Assembly (NCBI GenBank): GCA_051027215.1
Contig: JBPCXR010000107.1
Span: 1-15,263, forward strand
Source of the DNA: CALHVX01 sp051027215
Lineage (GTDB): Bacteria; Pseudomonadota; Gammaproteobacteria; Pseudomonadales; Azotimanducaceae
DNA length: 15,263 nt
Direction: 5' to 3'
In this document: positions 7,539 to 13,694 of the stretch, piece by piece
Numbering within the stretch: the stretch's first letter is position 1
Layout of the letters: every line of letters starts with the position of its first letter
Notes under the pieces: model-generated
Database searches by the model: none
Told to the model about the DNA's origin: nothing
What the model saw: only the letters and a program-made list of their open reading frames with translations
Translations under genes and position numbers: made by a program

Positions 7539-7884
7539 TGTGATCAGCTACTGGCCGAACCTCAATGGTGCCCAGTTCTGCTTCCTGCAACAGGCTCGCT
7601 AGATCTACCGCTTGGGAGACGTCGGCCACGTCCACCATGTAGAAGCCGGCTAGCTGTTCTTTGGTCTCGGCAAAAGGGCCGTCGCTGATGACTTGTTCGG
7701 AACCCAGGCTGCGAACGCTAACGGAAGTAGAGGTGGGCATGAGTGGTCGGCCAACCCATTCCACTCCATCCTTTTCCATGCGCTCGTGGAGCTGCACGTG
7801 GCGGGCCATTACGGATTCTTTTTCGCTGCTGGACATGTTCTCCCACAGCTCCTCAGCCTGATAGATCAGCAGTAGATATTGCAC
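7519..7884 (-). CDS. YCII-related protein with DGPF motif, partner of the ECF42-type sigma factor
   Basis: The 121-residue protein opens with QYLLLIYQAEELW and carries DGPF at residues 68-71 (VISDGPFAETKEQLAGFYMV), the signature of the YCII/DGPF family of small dimeric alpha-beta barrel proteins. These genes are usual neighbours and targets of ECF42 sigma factors; their biochemical role is not established. The start is GTG 7884 behind AAGGGGG (complement of 7890-7896). No ATG is available near it, and the family usually starts with M-x-Y-hydrophobic, which fits. It is the first gene of the three-gene minus-strand operon and lies just downstream of an ECF-type promoter at 7923-7953. Confidence 0.92.
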   Translation of the reverse strand: MQYLLLIYQAEELWENMSSSEKESVMARHVQLHERMEKDGVEWVGRPLMPTSTSVSVRSLGSEQVISDGPFAETKEQLAGFYMVDVADVSQAVDLASLLQEAELGTIEVRPVADHSANLPK

Positions 7885-7922
7885 CGGTGCCCCCTTGTCT
7901 CGATTTTCTTTAGCATTCCAGA

Positions 7923-7953
7923 TGTAGACGAGCTGAGGTTGCGGAAACCGACA
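7923..7953 (-). promoter_or_regulatory. Predicted ECF42-type promoter for the YCII-sigma-MAPEG operon
   Basis: Read on the minus strand this is TGTCGGT (-35, complement of 7947-7953), 16 bases, then CGTCTACA (-10, complement of 7923-7930). The first gene starts about 38 bases further on, at 7884. As I recall, ECF42 targets in Streptomyces have TGTCGA-like -35 and CGTC/CGAC-like -10 elements, which this resembles. The same pattern at the same spacing occurs on the opposite strand at 7982-8012. Confidence 0.75.
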
Positions 7954-7981
7954 GCCGATGGCAAAAATATTTTCCTGGGCC

Positions 7982-8012
7982 TGTCGGTGTTCTGGCCCAA
8001 GAACCGTCTACA
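7982..8012 (+). promoter_or_regulatory. Predicted ECF42-type promoter for the VOC gene
   Basis: TGTCGGT at 7982-7988, 16 bases, then CGTCTACA at 8005-8012. All 15 defined bases and the spacing are identical to the divergent element at 7923-7953, while the two spacers differ, which argues for a selected promoter rather than a copied segment. Transcription would start near 8018, about 65 bases before the VOC start at 8083. Confidence 0.75.
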
Positions 8013-8017
8013 GGTAT

Positions 8018-8033
8018 GCCTGAACGATCAGGC
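8018..8033 (+). other. Hairpin in the VOC leader
   Basis: GCCTGA (8018-8023), loop ACGA, TCAGGC (8028-8033) form a perfect 6-bp stem right where the predicted transcript would begin. It could be a 5' stabilising hairpin or an operator, or be incidental. No T-run follows, so it is not a terminator. Confidence 0.4.
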
Positions 8034-8082
8034 TCGCATCGCGGTCCCGCGCTGGGCTGCCAGTCAACCAGGAGCACAAAAG

Positions 8083-8454
8083 ATGTCAGACACAACGATC
8101 AATTGGTTCGAGATTCCAACCAGCAACGTCGATAACGCCAAAACCTTCTATGAGACCGTGTTGGGGGTGGCCCTCGGCGAAATGCCTGGTCCAGATGGAG
8201 ACGCCATGCGGGTCTTCATGGGTCCGGACGGGCCCACCGGCACGCTGATTCAAGCTGCTGAAGGTATACAGCCCGGGGCGGTTGGCACCCGGCTCTATCT
8301 GAATTGCGCAGATATCGACGCGGCCCTTGAGCGTGTGGCGAATGCGGGTGGCAAGGTGGTGACGGCAAAGACCCCGATCGGGCCCTACGGGTTCATGGCC
8401 AGCCTCGAAGACCTGGATGGCAATCTGGTGGCGTTACACACCAGTACCGCTTAG
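8083..8454 (+). CDS. VOC-superfamily (glyoxalase/bleomycin-resistance fold) protein
   Basis: The 123-residue protein is a single two-module VOC domain. It starts INWFEIPTSNVDNAKTFYETVLG (residues 6-28), the usual first beta-alpha unit, and ends LEDLDGNLVALHTS. VOC members include glyoxalases, dioxygenases and binding proteins; the reaction here is unknown. I chose ATG 8083 because AGGAG at 8070-8074 precedes it and the domain begins there; the longer open frame reaching back to 7879 would run through both promoter elements. VOC proteins are often found with YCII proteins, and the matched divergent promoter suggests control by the neighbouring sigma factor. Its stop overlaps that of the convergent gene by 4 bp. 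Confidence 0.9.
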   Translation: MSDTTINWFEIPTSNVDNAKTFYETVLGVALGEMPGPDGDAMRVFMGPDGPTGTLIQAAEGIQPGAVGTRLYLNCADIDAALERVANAGGKVVTAKTPIGPYGFMASLEDLDGNLVALHTSTA

Positions 8455-8810
8455 TCGATTTGCAACGTCAGCGGAACATGTCGGCCTGGCCGAGTGGGAA
8501 AGACGTCCTCAAAGCGGCGCCCGTTCCACTCGTAGGTCACCCGATAGCCTTGAATGCGCTGTGCCAGGGCTGCCTGGCAGCGCTGTTCCGCCTGGGGGCG
8601 ATTGATTAAGTCCCAGCTCAACAACTCGCTTAGGCCAACACTGGATGGGGGCTTAGGAACCAGTTCGCAGGACTGGGATGCCGACTCGTCGGTGTTCGGC
8701 AGCGGTTCAACGGTGAGCACCTTGCCGTACACCAAGCGCTCCGCGCTAAAGGCGGTGGCGGGTCCGAAAATCGTCAGGCTCAGGAGCAAAGCTAGGCGGA
8801 GTGTATTCAT
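8451..8810 (-). CDS. Short exported YcfJ-like protein lacking the glycine zipper
   Basis: The 119-residue protein has a signal peptide (residues 1 to about 23, MNTLRLALLLSLTIFGPATA). Its N-terminal part (RLVYGKVLTVEPL) and C-terminal part (QGYRVTYEWNGRRFEDVF, then PGRHVPLTL) match the two ends of the glycine-zipper protein at 14572-15189 (AYGKVLKVTPI; SGYRVRYRYNGETFTKTT; PGKRIPLEV). The glycine-rich membrane segment between those ends is absent. One cysteine is kept in each half (C48, C78), equivalent to C58 and C153 of the longer protein. The start is ATG 8810, in a 4-bp ATGA overlap with the transglycosylase stop, so it is the last gene of the operon. Function unknown; a soluble periplasmic partner of the longer paralogue is possible. 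Confidence 0.82.
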   Translation of the reverse strand: MNTLRLALLLSLTIFGPATAFSAERLVYGKVLTVEPLPNTDESASQSCELVPKPPSSVGLSELLSWDLINRPQAEQRCQAALAQRIQGYRVTYEWNGRRFEDVFPTRPGRHVPLTLQID

Positions 8811-9520
8811 GGCTGCCAACCGAAGGTTTTCAGAATCAGTTTGTCGTTGCTCGAAAGGCCGCTGCTACCAACAGACATGACAATGGCATGCTCGCCGCTG
8901 CGGGTTCGTGCGTGGCTGAAGTGCGCACCGCGAACTCGACCATTGAGAACCTTGACGTAGCGCAGGGCACGAGAACGGGACTGCAGCTTTAGCACTTGGT
9001 GGCCACCGGTTTTGGACGCTGAGGTTGTTCTGCTCGCGTTGCTTGCTTTGGTTTTACCGCCGCTGAGCTTCTTGCGGTGCTTGTTGACGGTCGCAATGTA
9101 GCGCTTGGCACCCGCGGGCAAGGTCTCTGCTTTTCTGATTCGGCCGGGGCCGTAATTGTAGGCAGCCAATGCCTTTCGTTCGTCGCCTTCGAAGCTATCT
9201 AGCAGCTCCCGCAGATAGCGCGCACCTAGTTCTATGTTGGTACAAGGCTTGTAAAGATCTGAGACACGTCGAACCCCCAAATGCTTGGCGGTACCCGGCC
9301 ACTGAATTTGCATGAGACCATGGGCGTTGGCATGGGAGCGGGCCATGGCATTCCAGTTGCTTTCTGTCGCGCTGACGGCGATCAACAGATCTTCGGCCAA
9401 ATCGTAGTCCATGGCCGAGCGGGCGAAGCAGCTGGCGTAGGGGATGGAAGCAACAGCAGGTAGCGCCAGGCCAATCAGGCACAGCAGCAGACCCAACTTG
9501 GCGATCGATCGGCCCATCAT
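8807..9520 (-). CDS. Exported lytic transglycosylase (SLT/GH23 fold) with a basic C-terminal extension
   Basis: The enzyme would cleave peptidoglycan between MurNAc and GlcNAc, leaving a 1,6-anhydro end. Of the 237 residues, 1 to about 24 are a signal peptide (no lipobox). The SLT domain spans about 28-150. The catalytic glutamate is E53 in SATESNWN, followed by HGLMQIQ (67-73) and AYNYGPGRI (120-128), all in the family order. Two cysteines (C31, C93) could pair. Residues 150-237 form a basic, Ser/Lys/Arg-rich extension without a match I recognise, perhaps for glycan or partner binding. ATG 9520 overlaps the SPOR-like gene stop by ATGA. Confidence 0.9.
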   Translation of the reverse strand: MMGRSIAKLGLLLCLIGLALPAVASIPYASCFARSAMDYDLAEDLLIAVSATESNWNAMARSHANAHGLMQIQWPGTAKHLGVRRVSDLYKPCTNIELGARYLRELLDSFEGDERKALAAYNYGPGRIRKAETLPAGAKRYIATVNKHRKKLSGGKTKASNASRTTSASKTGGHQVLKLQSRSRALRYVKVLNGRVRGAHFSHARTRSGEHAIVMSVGSSGLSSNDKLILKTFGWQP

Positions 9521-10239
9521 CTTGGGGTGTAGCCGGTTAGAGCCGTCAGTTGCTCAGCGAGTAAGTCGCGCTCAGCGCTGTCTTGGTAGCTGAACACCAC
9601 GTGATAGCGGGCGGCCCCGACTTTCACCACAGTAAACGGGTAACCCAGCTGCAGCGAGAGGCGCTTGGCGAACCCTTCCGCGGACATTTGACTATGAAAA
9701 GGGCGCCACACGGCAACTTGCGGCAAGGCGTCGGTAGCAGGGAAGTCTTTGCCCTGGGCTCCCGCGTCTACCTTTGTGCTTGCCGTCATCGTTTCAGGCT
9801 CTACCCCTGTGGGGTCCGATTCGGCGGCAGAGGGGTCGGGCGCATCAGTGGTCGCAAACTCCTCAGCAATCCAGTCGGGGAGGGCTTCACTCGATTCGTC
9901 CATCGCAACTTCCGGTTGCTCCGGCGCGGGCGAAGTAATTGGCGCTATAGCGGTCTCGGCGGTTTCCACTGGCTCGGCAGAGGCTTCCGTGAGCGAACGC
10001 CATTGCGGTACAGAGGCGGGTGCGACAGCCTCGAGGTCGGGTACTGGCGTGTCGATGGCGGTCTGCTGAGCTGACGGCGCTGGGTTGAACGGCGCCGGCG
10101 TTTGGGTGATTTGCTCATCCGAGCCCAAACCGAGCTCGTCGGTGACGGCTGGCTTTTGCTGAGTACCTGGCCAATCCAGCAGCGCTGCTGTTGCCAACAT
10201 CAGCAATGATCCGAAACACAGTCCTACGACAAATCGCAT
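9517..10239 (-). CDS. Membrane-anchored SPOR-like protein
   Basis: The 240-residue protein has an N-terminal hydrophobic anchor or signal (residues 1-21, MRFVVGLCFGSLLMLATAAL). A long Pro/Ala/Glu/Thr-rich linker follows (about 25-170), then a C-terminal domain of about 70 residues (VAVWRPFHSQMSAEGFAKRL, TVVKVGAARYHVVFSY, LLAEQLTALTGYTPR). The pattern of a glancing aromatic start, 'AEGFAKRL' helix, a GxxYxVxF strand and a second helix resembles SPOR domains, which bind septal peptidoglycan stripped of stem peptides. I chose ATG 10239 for its CTAAGGAG (complement of 10249-10256) at 9-base spacing; ATG 10278 lacks one. It precedes the transglycosylase, an apt partner for a glycan-binding domain. 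Confidence 0.65.
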   Translation of the reverse strand: MRFVVGLCFGSLLMLATAALLDWPGTQQKPAVTDELGLGSDEQITQTPAPFNPAPSAQQTAIDTPVPDLEAVAPASVPQWRSLTEASAEPVETAETAIAPITSPAPEQPEVAMDESSEALPDWIAEEFATTDAPDPSAAESDPTGVEPETMTASTKVDAGAQGKDFPATDALPQVAVWRPFHSQMSAEGFAKRLSLQLGYPFTVVKVGAARYHVVFSYQDSAERDLLAEQLTALTGYTPR

Positions 10240-10278
10240 AGCTACCATCTCCTTAGTTGCTGCTGAATCGAAAGGCAT

Positions 10279-11655
10279 TCATCGATCCGCAACTTTCAAT
10301 TCCGCATCGTCGCGCAGATGTACGGCGCGCCATTCAATGTCGCGGTCGTGGGTTGCGATCAACTTTTGCAGTTGAACAAGCCATTGCTTCAGCGGCCCGC
10401 TTTTTACTCCACAGTGACCCGGTGCGCGACGCAACTGTTTATGCAGGGTGCGAGCGACATTGCGATCAGCAGTTGCCACCACATAGAAGCCGGTATCCAA
10501 ATCGGCGTTCAGGGGCAGTCGATAGCGCTTGCGCACTGCGTCGCTGCGACGCACGTCTGCTTTGCATTGGGGACCCGAAACCTTGCCGTTTTGTGTGCGA
10601 AAGATCAGTAGGTAGGCCGGTTGTAAGATGTCCAGCTCAATGCTGGCACAGACTTTGTCCTGCTGATGCTGGCAGGAGCTGGTCTGGCTATGGCTTATTC
10701 CGGAGAGCAAAGCGGTCGCGCCCAAAGAAGACTCAACAGCAGGGACGCGTTCAGGTTCTGAGCTGGCCAGCGCGGTTGGCTCGAGGGCCAAATTACGCAC
10801 ATAGATAGAGGCCAGCTGTTGCCGATTGCTGCCCTGTGCGGACTCTAGAACGACGTCCAAGCGCGCATTGCTGCCGGTAGCCTCTGCTGGACGCAGTCGC
10901 AGCAACCATTCGGCATCGCTCGTTCGGTTTGTCAGGGGAAACAAAGCAGAGCGTTGCAACCGTTGGCGCAGCGCTTCGGCCACTGGATCCAGCGCATCTT
11001 CGCTTTGGGTGTCGATGTGCACGGTTCCACTGACGCCTTTGGGTAGCGCACATTTGATCTGCGCGTACAGTTGTTCGCTTAAGGAAGCGGTATGACTGAC
11101 GGCGATTGGGCGGTCCACAGATCCGGTTGCAGAGCGCGATAGAGTTTTACCCAGGGCTCGCTGTTCGCTCTTGGTCAACGTGCCGCTCCAGCGCAGATGT
11201 ACGCCAGGAACCCAGATGTTTTCTTGTACGTCAACCAAGGCAATGTTCACCTGAGCACGACCTCGACTTCTGCTGGTGATTTCAATACCTAAAAGATAGG
11301 GCACGACCTCGGGAATGCCACAATGCTGTTGTTGCTGACGCCAGGTCACGCGAATCTGGCCTTGCTCGAGCAGTCGGTGCGTTACCGCATCTTCCAGCGC
11401 TCGATTCAATTGATTGCTGCCGGTAGTGGGGCTGCCGTCGCGCATGGTTACCACCGTGAGCTTTTCGCCCTTAAAGCGGGGATGGGTACCCAGCACTTTA
11501 ACCAGCTGAGGGGCAGCAGTTTGCTGCAGCCAGTTGCCTAGAGCGCCGTCTAATACTTCAGCGCGCGCGCCACTGGCAATGAGCAGTATGGTAAGCCCCA
11601 GCAGCGGCGTAAGCCGCGAGGCTGATGGTCCGTGTAGATCAGCTCGCTGGAACAT
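10279..11655 (-). CDS. Exported protein of unknown function, FlgO/LpoB-like N-terminal and DUF4384-like C-terminal parts
   Basis: The protein has 458 residues. A signal peptide covers about 1-32 (LLGLTILLIASGARA, then E). The stretch LQQTAAPQLVKVL, KLTVVTMRDG, LNRALEDAVTHRLLEQGQIRVTW looks like the FlgO/CsgG/LpoB type of outer-membrane periplasmic domain. Next come YLLGIEITSRSRGRAQVNIAL and WVPGVHLRWSGTLT. The last 130 residues (SIELDILQPAYLLIFRTQNGKV, DTGFYVVATAD, LQKLIATHDRDIEWRAVHL) resemble DUF4384. These domain readings are from pattern memory only. ATG 11655 is preferred to TTG 11670, and either way the gene overlaps the upstream one (17 bp with ATG). LpoB activates PBP1b in E. coli, so a peptidoglycan link is conceivable, not shown. 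Confidence 0.5.
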   Translation of the reverse strand: MFQRADLHGPSASRLTPLLGLTILLIASGARAEVLDGALGNWLQQTAAPQLVKVLGTHPRFKGEKLTVVTMRDGSPTTGSNQLNRALEDAVTHRLLEQGQIRVTWRQQQQHCGIPEVVPYLLGIEITSRSRGRAQVNIALVDVQENIWVPGVHLRWSGTLTKSEQRALGKTLSRSATGSVDRPIAVSHTASLSEQLYAQIKCALPKGVSGTVHIDTQSEDALDPVAEALRQRLQRSALFPLTNRTSDAEWLLRLRPAEATGSNARLDVVLESAQGSNRQQLASIYVRNLALEPTALASSEPERVPAVESSLGATALLSGISHSQTSSCQHQQDKVCASIELDILQPAYLLIFRTQNGKVSGPQCKADVRRSDAVRKRYRLPLNADLDTGFYVVATADRNVARTLHKQLRRAPGHCGVKSGPLKQWLVQLQKLIATHDRDIEWRAVHLRDDAELKVADR

Positions 11656-12535
11656 GATGCACTCTGCCAAATCGATCGATTACCAGCTCCCCGCTCTCCA
11701 CAGCGGCGAGGTGGTCGGTAATCTGTCGTTCAATTGCGCCTGGAATATGCAGGCCCCAACGGTAGTCGCTGTGATCACCCAGTGCCCGACCCGCGGCAGC
11801 GCTAATCGCCCCGGGTATGGTCATGGGCAGCACTTCGTATAATTTGTTCGGTGGCTCTGCGTCGACAAACTCGTAAGCTGGCGAGAGTTGATACGCCGCT
11901 TGCTCGTTGAACAGATAGACTTGGATGTCGCGCTTGCTGAGTAGGCGCAAGAAATCTCGATCAGAAACGAAGCGTAGCGATAACCCTTCTGGTTCTTCAC
12001 TGGGCTGCGTAGCAGCAATGTCCTCAATAGGCGGATCGTCCGATTGCAGCGGTGCAGGAATGGGTTCTTTCGCCGCGTGGGTGGGCAACGGTGTGGTCGG
12101 TTCGGCTTTGATGGTGGCTATGGGTTCTGGTGGTGGTGCCGGTGCTATGGGCTCGAGCAGTGTCGGCTCCGGCGGCAGCAGCTTTTCCAGAGCGATCACG
12201 ACTTCTGGCGGCACGGATGGTTGGGGTAGACGCTCCAAAGTTGGTGGCTTTGGCGTCGCCTTCTGCACTGGCTGCTTAGCCACAGGCTCGATCTGCTTGA
12301 CGGGTTCCGGTTCAGGTTGCGGCTCAGGCGCTAAGACAGGAACAGGCGCAGGCGTGGTTTTGGCGATTGGCTCTGGCATGCTGGGAGTCACAGGCGGCTG
12401 GGCAACCGGTGGCGCGTCGATGTTGCGGACCAAGGCGAGGATCGCGATCAGACAAAAAGCGATGATCGCCATGAAGCGCATAACGTCTGCTTGCAGAGAG
12501 TCAGCGTCAATACCGGTTTGTGGTCTAGACGGCAT
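11639..12535 (-). CDS. TolR/TonB-like protein: one membrane helix, Pro-rich linker, C-terminal domain
   Basis: The 298-residue protein has a short cytoplasmic N-terminus and a single membrane helix (about residues 19-37, FMAIIAFCLIAILALV) directly preceded by LQADVMR. D17 sits where ExbD and TolR carry their proton-binding aspartate. Residues 42 to about 175 are a linker of Pro, Glu, Ala and Lys (EPEPVKQIEP, PEPTLLEPIAP), as in TonB, long enough to span the periplasm. The C-terminal about 110 residues (LSLRFVSDRDFLRLLSKRDI, YEVLPMTIPGAISAAAGRALG, WGLHIPGAIERQITDHL) are not recognised. I chose ATG 12535, overlapping the TolQ-like gene by 11 bp. No standard TonB C-terminal motif is seen. Confidence 0.6.
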   Translation of the reverse strand: MPSRPQTGIDADSLQADVMRFMAIIAFCLIAILALVRNIDAPPVAQPPVTPSMPEPIAKTTPAPVPVLAPEPQPEPEPVKQIEPVAKQPVQKATPKPPTLERLPQPSVPPEVVIALEKLLPPEPTLLEPIAPAPPPEPIATIKAEPTTPLPTHAAKEPIPAPLQSDDPPIEDIAATQPSEEPEGLSLRFVSDRDFLRLLSKRDIQVYLFNEQAAYQLSPAYEFVDAEPPNKLYEVLPMTIPGAISAAAGRALGDHSDYRWGLHIPGAIERQITDHLAAVESGELVIDRFGRVHHVPAS

Positions 12536-13148
12536 GGATGTCCGGCGTGCGAGCCGCCTCATTTTTGGGTAGACGCGATTCGATGCGCACGGCGGCATCA
12601 ATCAGCGCCTGCATATGTTCGGTCTGCTGAGAATCGTAAAAGGTTTGCAGGCGGGCACCCACCAGCAAAGTCTTGCCAAGGCGCATTAGGTAGCCGCCGA
12701 TAGCGCCGACAATGGTGGTGGTCAACGCTAGCAGAATACCGCCATCCACCAAATCGCGAAGCACGTTGCCGGCAGTGTCGGTGAGGGCATCGGCGGGATC
12801 TCCTAGCGCCGCCTGCAATGCGCTGCGCATGCCAACCGCGGTCCAGATCACGCCGATGCCAACAAAGAGATGAATCCAAACGTCGCTGAGCTGGTCTAGT
12901 TCAACTGCCTCGTGCGGTACCGGGGATTGCTCAAGCAGACGCCGCAAACGCGAGAGATTGAGCCCGTAGAGCATCAAGACGATGGCAAATAGCCACACTG
13001 ACAATCCTAGGTTGACCTCGATCCAGCGCAGCAGCGGTGCACTAGACGACGCTGCGCTGAAGCTAGCGGTCGACTGAGTGAACAGCAGCGCGGCGGCAGC
13101 AATGGCTGCCCCCAACACTGCGCCAGCGCTGAATCCACCGAGACGCAT
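12525..13148 (-). CDS. Multi-helix membrane protein resembling MotA/TolQ/ExbB proton-channel subunits
   Basis: The 207-residue protein has four hydrophobic segments: about 6-24, 47-66, 92-108 and 134-156. The third and fourth (GIGVIWTAVGMRSALQ, and LVDGGILLALTTTIVGAIGG with TTT 143-145) parallel the GLLGTVxGM and ALxTTxxGLxxAI signatures of TolQ/ExbB, whose threonine helps proton passage. The likeness is partial and the N-terminal helices are divergent, so the call is a family resemblance. ATG 13148 overlaps the lipoprotein stop by one base (TAATG). The adjacent downstream gene encodes a TolR/TonB-like single-helix protein, as in exbB-exbD and tolQ-tolR pairs. Confidence 0.6.
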   Translation of the reverse strand: MRLGGFSAGAVLGAAIAAAALLFTQSTASFSAASSSAPLLRWIEVNLGLSVWLFAIVLMLYGLNLSRLRRLLEQSPVPHEAVELDQLSDVWIHLFVGIGVIWTAVGMRSALQAALGDPADALTDTAGNVLRDLVDGGILLALTTTIVGAIGGYLMRLGKTLLVGARLQTFYDSQQTEHMQALIDAAVRIESRLPKNEAARTPDIHAV

Positions 13149-13681
13149 TACTGCCCAGCGCCGGCGTCACAAGCGCGACAGGTGGCTTCTAGCACCAGGT
13201 CAGCTTCTTGTAACAGGGTGTTGGCGCGGTAGTAGCTGGCCTGATCGGAACTGACTTTCAACAGGCCGCGTTCCTTGTCATTGAGCTCCTGCTTCATCTC
13301 CGAAAGCATGCGTGCACGATCCGGGCAGGCCTGGGAGCAGGTGTTGTAGTCACCGGTTAAGGTCACGAACTTCACATTGAAGTAGCGGTTGTAGCGCTCC
13401 TGGGCTTGACGCTGACTGATCACGCCGAGGTTCTTGGCAGTCACCAAGTGATCGCTGAACAACTTCTTATTGTCAGCGCTGGGATTGTCTTCGGCGATGG
13501 CTAACAACTGTTGAAAATAGCCGTCGAACTGGTATTCACAGCCGTTGCTCAGGCGCTGCTCAGCTTCGCTGATGGCGGTGTTGAGATTGCTGCCAAGACT
13601 GCCGCTGCAGTGGTCGGCAACCTGGGTTTGACAGCCGCCAAGCGCAAGGCTTGCGGCGATGATGGCGATTAAGTATTTCAT
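13148..13681 (-). CDS. Lipoprotein of unknown function with six cysteines in the mature chain
   Basis: The 177-residue protein begins MKYLIAIIAASLALGGC, a clean signal-peptidase II signal with lipobox LGGC and lipidated C17. Residue +2 is Q, not D, so outer-membrane sorting is expected. The mature part is mainly helical, with more cysteines at 25, 48, 115, 119 (CSQAC), 168 and 171 (CRAC), which suggests periplasmic disulfides. ATG 13681 was chosen over the in-frame upstream codons: AAGGA precedes it and the lipobox lies at the expected distance. It begins 13 bases after the previous gene. No family recognised. Confidence 0.75.
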   Translation of the reverse strand: MKYLIAIIAASLALGGCQTQVADHCSGSLGSNLNTAISEAEQRLSNGCEYQFDGYFQQLLAIAEDNPSADNKKLFSDHLVTAKNLGVISQRQAQERYNRYFNVKFVTLTGDYNTCSQACPDRARMLSEMKQELNDKERGLLKVSSDQASYYRANTLLQEADLVLEATCRACDAGAGQ

Positions 13682-13694
13682 GAGTTTGCTGTCC

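Noticed and set aside
7881..7890. Perfect palindrome GCACCGGTGC over the YCII start codon as an operator
   Set aside because: Ten bases with four dictated by the start codon and ribosome binding site; chance is a sufficient explanation without conservation data.
7879..8082. Longer start for the VOC gene, adding 68 N-terminal residues
   Set aside because: The added part crosses both promoter elements and is not VOC-like; ATG 8083 has AGGAG at a good distance and begins at the domain edge.
5848..8454. The sigma-factor region as a recently acquired mobile island
   Set aside because: No integrase, insertion sequence, tRNA or flanking repeat is seen, and base composition looks like the surroundings by eye.
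11925..12572. Plus-strand 215-codon Gly/Ser-rich open frame
   Set aside because: It is the complement of the Pro-rich linker of the TolR/TonB-like gene; low-complexity shadow without a ribosome binding site of note.
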